DNA from: Yoonia sp.
GTDB taxonomy: Bacteria > Pseudomonadota > Alphaproteobacteria > Rhodobacterales > Rhodobacteraceae
Assembly: GCA_028822885.1 (NCBI GenBank)
Contig: JAPKCP010000031.1
Coordinates: 1 to 16,042, forward strand
DNA: 16,042 nt
Direction: 5' to 3'
Below the pieces are notes generated by a model. That model did not search any database. It saw only the letters and a program-made list of their open reading frames with translations, and was not told the origin of the DNA. Within the stretch, counting starts at the first letter, position 1. Each line of letters starts with the position of its first letter. Shown here in pieces: positions 15,803 through 16,042 of this stretch. The translations under genes and the position numbers were made by a program.

Positions 15803-15815
15803 GGCGAAACATTTT

Positions 15816-15832
15816 GAAAGGAGGTGATCCAG
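15816..15832 (+). promoter_or_regulatory. Extreme Shine-Dalgarno: 17-nt complement of the 16S rRNA 3' end
   Basis: GAAAGGAGGTGATCCAG is exactly complementary to the alphaproteobacterial 16S tail as known (CUGGAUCACCUCCUUUC). Normal ribosome sites in this window match only 4-7 bases. It is seven bases upstream of a GTG (15832) when counted from AGGAGG, and 14 bases upstream of an ATG (15839). Confidence 0.75.
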
Positions 15833-15888
15833 TGCATCATGAAGTATTGGAGAAGGCAGTCGGGACAACTTGTGGGGTTTTTCGCTAG
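15832..15888 (+). CDS. Candidate 18-residue leader peptide (GTG start)
   Basis: GTG at 15832 is ideally spaced (7 bases) from AGGAGG and opens an 18-codon frame, MHHEVLEKAVGTTCGVFR, ending in TAG at 15886-15888. The stop lies inside the first hairpin (15884-15901). It competes with a +1-shifted ATG frame starting at 15839, so at most one is the main product. No homologue is recognised. It is listed as a candidate only because of the exceptional ribosome site. Confidence 0.35.
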   Translation: MHHEVLEKAVGTTCGVFR

Positions 15889-15904
15889 GGCAGCCCTTAG
15901 CTGA
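15839..15904 (+). CDS. Candidate 21-residue basic, hydrophobic micropeptide (ATG start)
   Basis: ATG at 15839 opens MKYWRRQSGQLVGFFARAALS, ending in TGA at 15902-15904. It starts with basic and aromatic residues followed by a hydrophobic part, like a small membrane-active or leader peptide. Its spacing from AGGAGG is 14 bases, longer than usual, but ATG is the stronger start codon. It overlaps the GTG frame almost completely. Unknown function; which frame is translated cannot be decided from one sequence. Confidence 0.4.
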   Translation: MKYWRRQSGQLVGFFARAALS

Positions 15905-15955
15905 AGAAATCACAAGGTGGGAAACCTAACCGACCCACCTCTGCTATTCAGAGAA

Positions 15956-15988
15956 GGGCCACCCCATCGCCGGGGCGGCCCTTTTTCT
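15956..15988 (+). terminator. Strong intrinsic terminator
   Basis: GGGCC (15956-15960) pairs with GGCCC (15977-15981) and CCCC (15962-15965) with GGGG (15972-15975), with one A-C mismatch and a 6-base loop. TTTTTCT follows (15982-15988). It is the best intrinsic terminator in the window. Confidence 0.88.
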
Positions 15989-16042
15989 ATGTTCAAGGCC
16001 AAGCCGCATGGGGCAATGCCTAAATAGTGGGCATCAGGCGGT
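15989..16042. other. Right-end sequence without a feature
   Basis: The last 54 bases show only a weak inverted repeat, ATGCC-N8-GGGCAT (near 16017-16035). No start of a gene can be supported. Confidence 0.4.

Larger units (their letters stand above)
15816..15988 (+). ncRNA. Candidate short structured transcript (small RNA or leader)
   Basis: A compact unit with the 16S-complementary segment at its 5' side and three hairpins: GCTAGGG/CCC-T-TAGC (15884-15901), AGGTGGG/CCCACCT (15915-15921 with 15934-15940), and the terminator (15956-15981). A possible promoter lies upstream and a strong terminator ends it, giving an RNA of roughly 170-190 bases. It could be a small mRNA, a regulatory RNA, or both. 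I do not recognise an Rfam family. Confidence 0.5.

Noticed and set aside
15816..15900. Fragment of a 16S rRNA gene on the minus strand
   Set aside because: Complementarity to 16S stops after 17 bases; sequence on either side does not match the helix 45 region or the spacer expected of an rrn remnant.

Overview
The window looks like chromosomal DNA from a marine alphaproteobacterium of the Rhodobacteraceae (Roseobacter group). This rests on the gene families and their order, a moderate GC content, and a stretch at 15816-15832 that mirrors the 3' end of alphaproteobacterial 16S rRNA. No tRNA, rRNA, insertion sequence, CRISPR array or phage gene was seen.

Left half, minus strand (1-7523): a six-gene cluster reads right to left. 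It encodes a long-chain-type acyl-CoA synthetase, then a branched-chain-amino-acid (Liv/HAAT) type ABC importer: LivG-like ATPase, LivH- and LivM-like permeases, a LivK-like periplasmic binding protein, and a LivF-like ATPase that runs off the left edge. A hairpin terminator follows the binding-protein gene, so livF is partly insulated from it. The linked ligase suggests import of an organic acid and its activation to a CoA thioester rather than plain amino-acid uptake; the substrate cannot be read from the sequence. A palindrome (TGAAC-N4-GTTCA) upstream of the ligase is a candidate operator.

Middle (7685-11117): a 54-residue membrane protein on the plus strand converges on a large minus-strand molybdenum formate dehydrogenase alpha subunit. 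The two genes are separated by a 9-bp hairpin. The dehydrogenase has no partner subunit genes next to it and lacks the ligands of one iron-sulfur cluster typical of the NAD-linked FdsA type. A YggT-family membrane protein lies upstream of it.

Right half, plus strand (11255-15741): a THEM6-like hotdog thioesterase, a UMF1/Atg22-type MFS transporter, a lipoprotein murein endopeptidase (MepA), a secreted esterase-like phytase-family protein, and a queuosine-precursor transporter (YhhQ family). The UMF1, MepA and phytase-like genes overlap or abut and are probably one transcription unit.

Right end (15742-16042): no conventional gene, but a compact transcription unit. It has a possible promoter, a Shine-Dalgarno region with 17 nt of perfect complementarity to the 16S rRNA tail, two overlapping micro-ORFs, three hairpins, and a strong intrinsic terminator. 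This is the most unusual item in the window.
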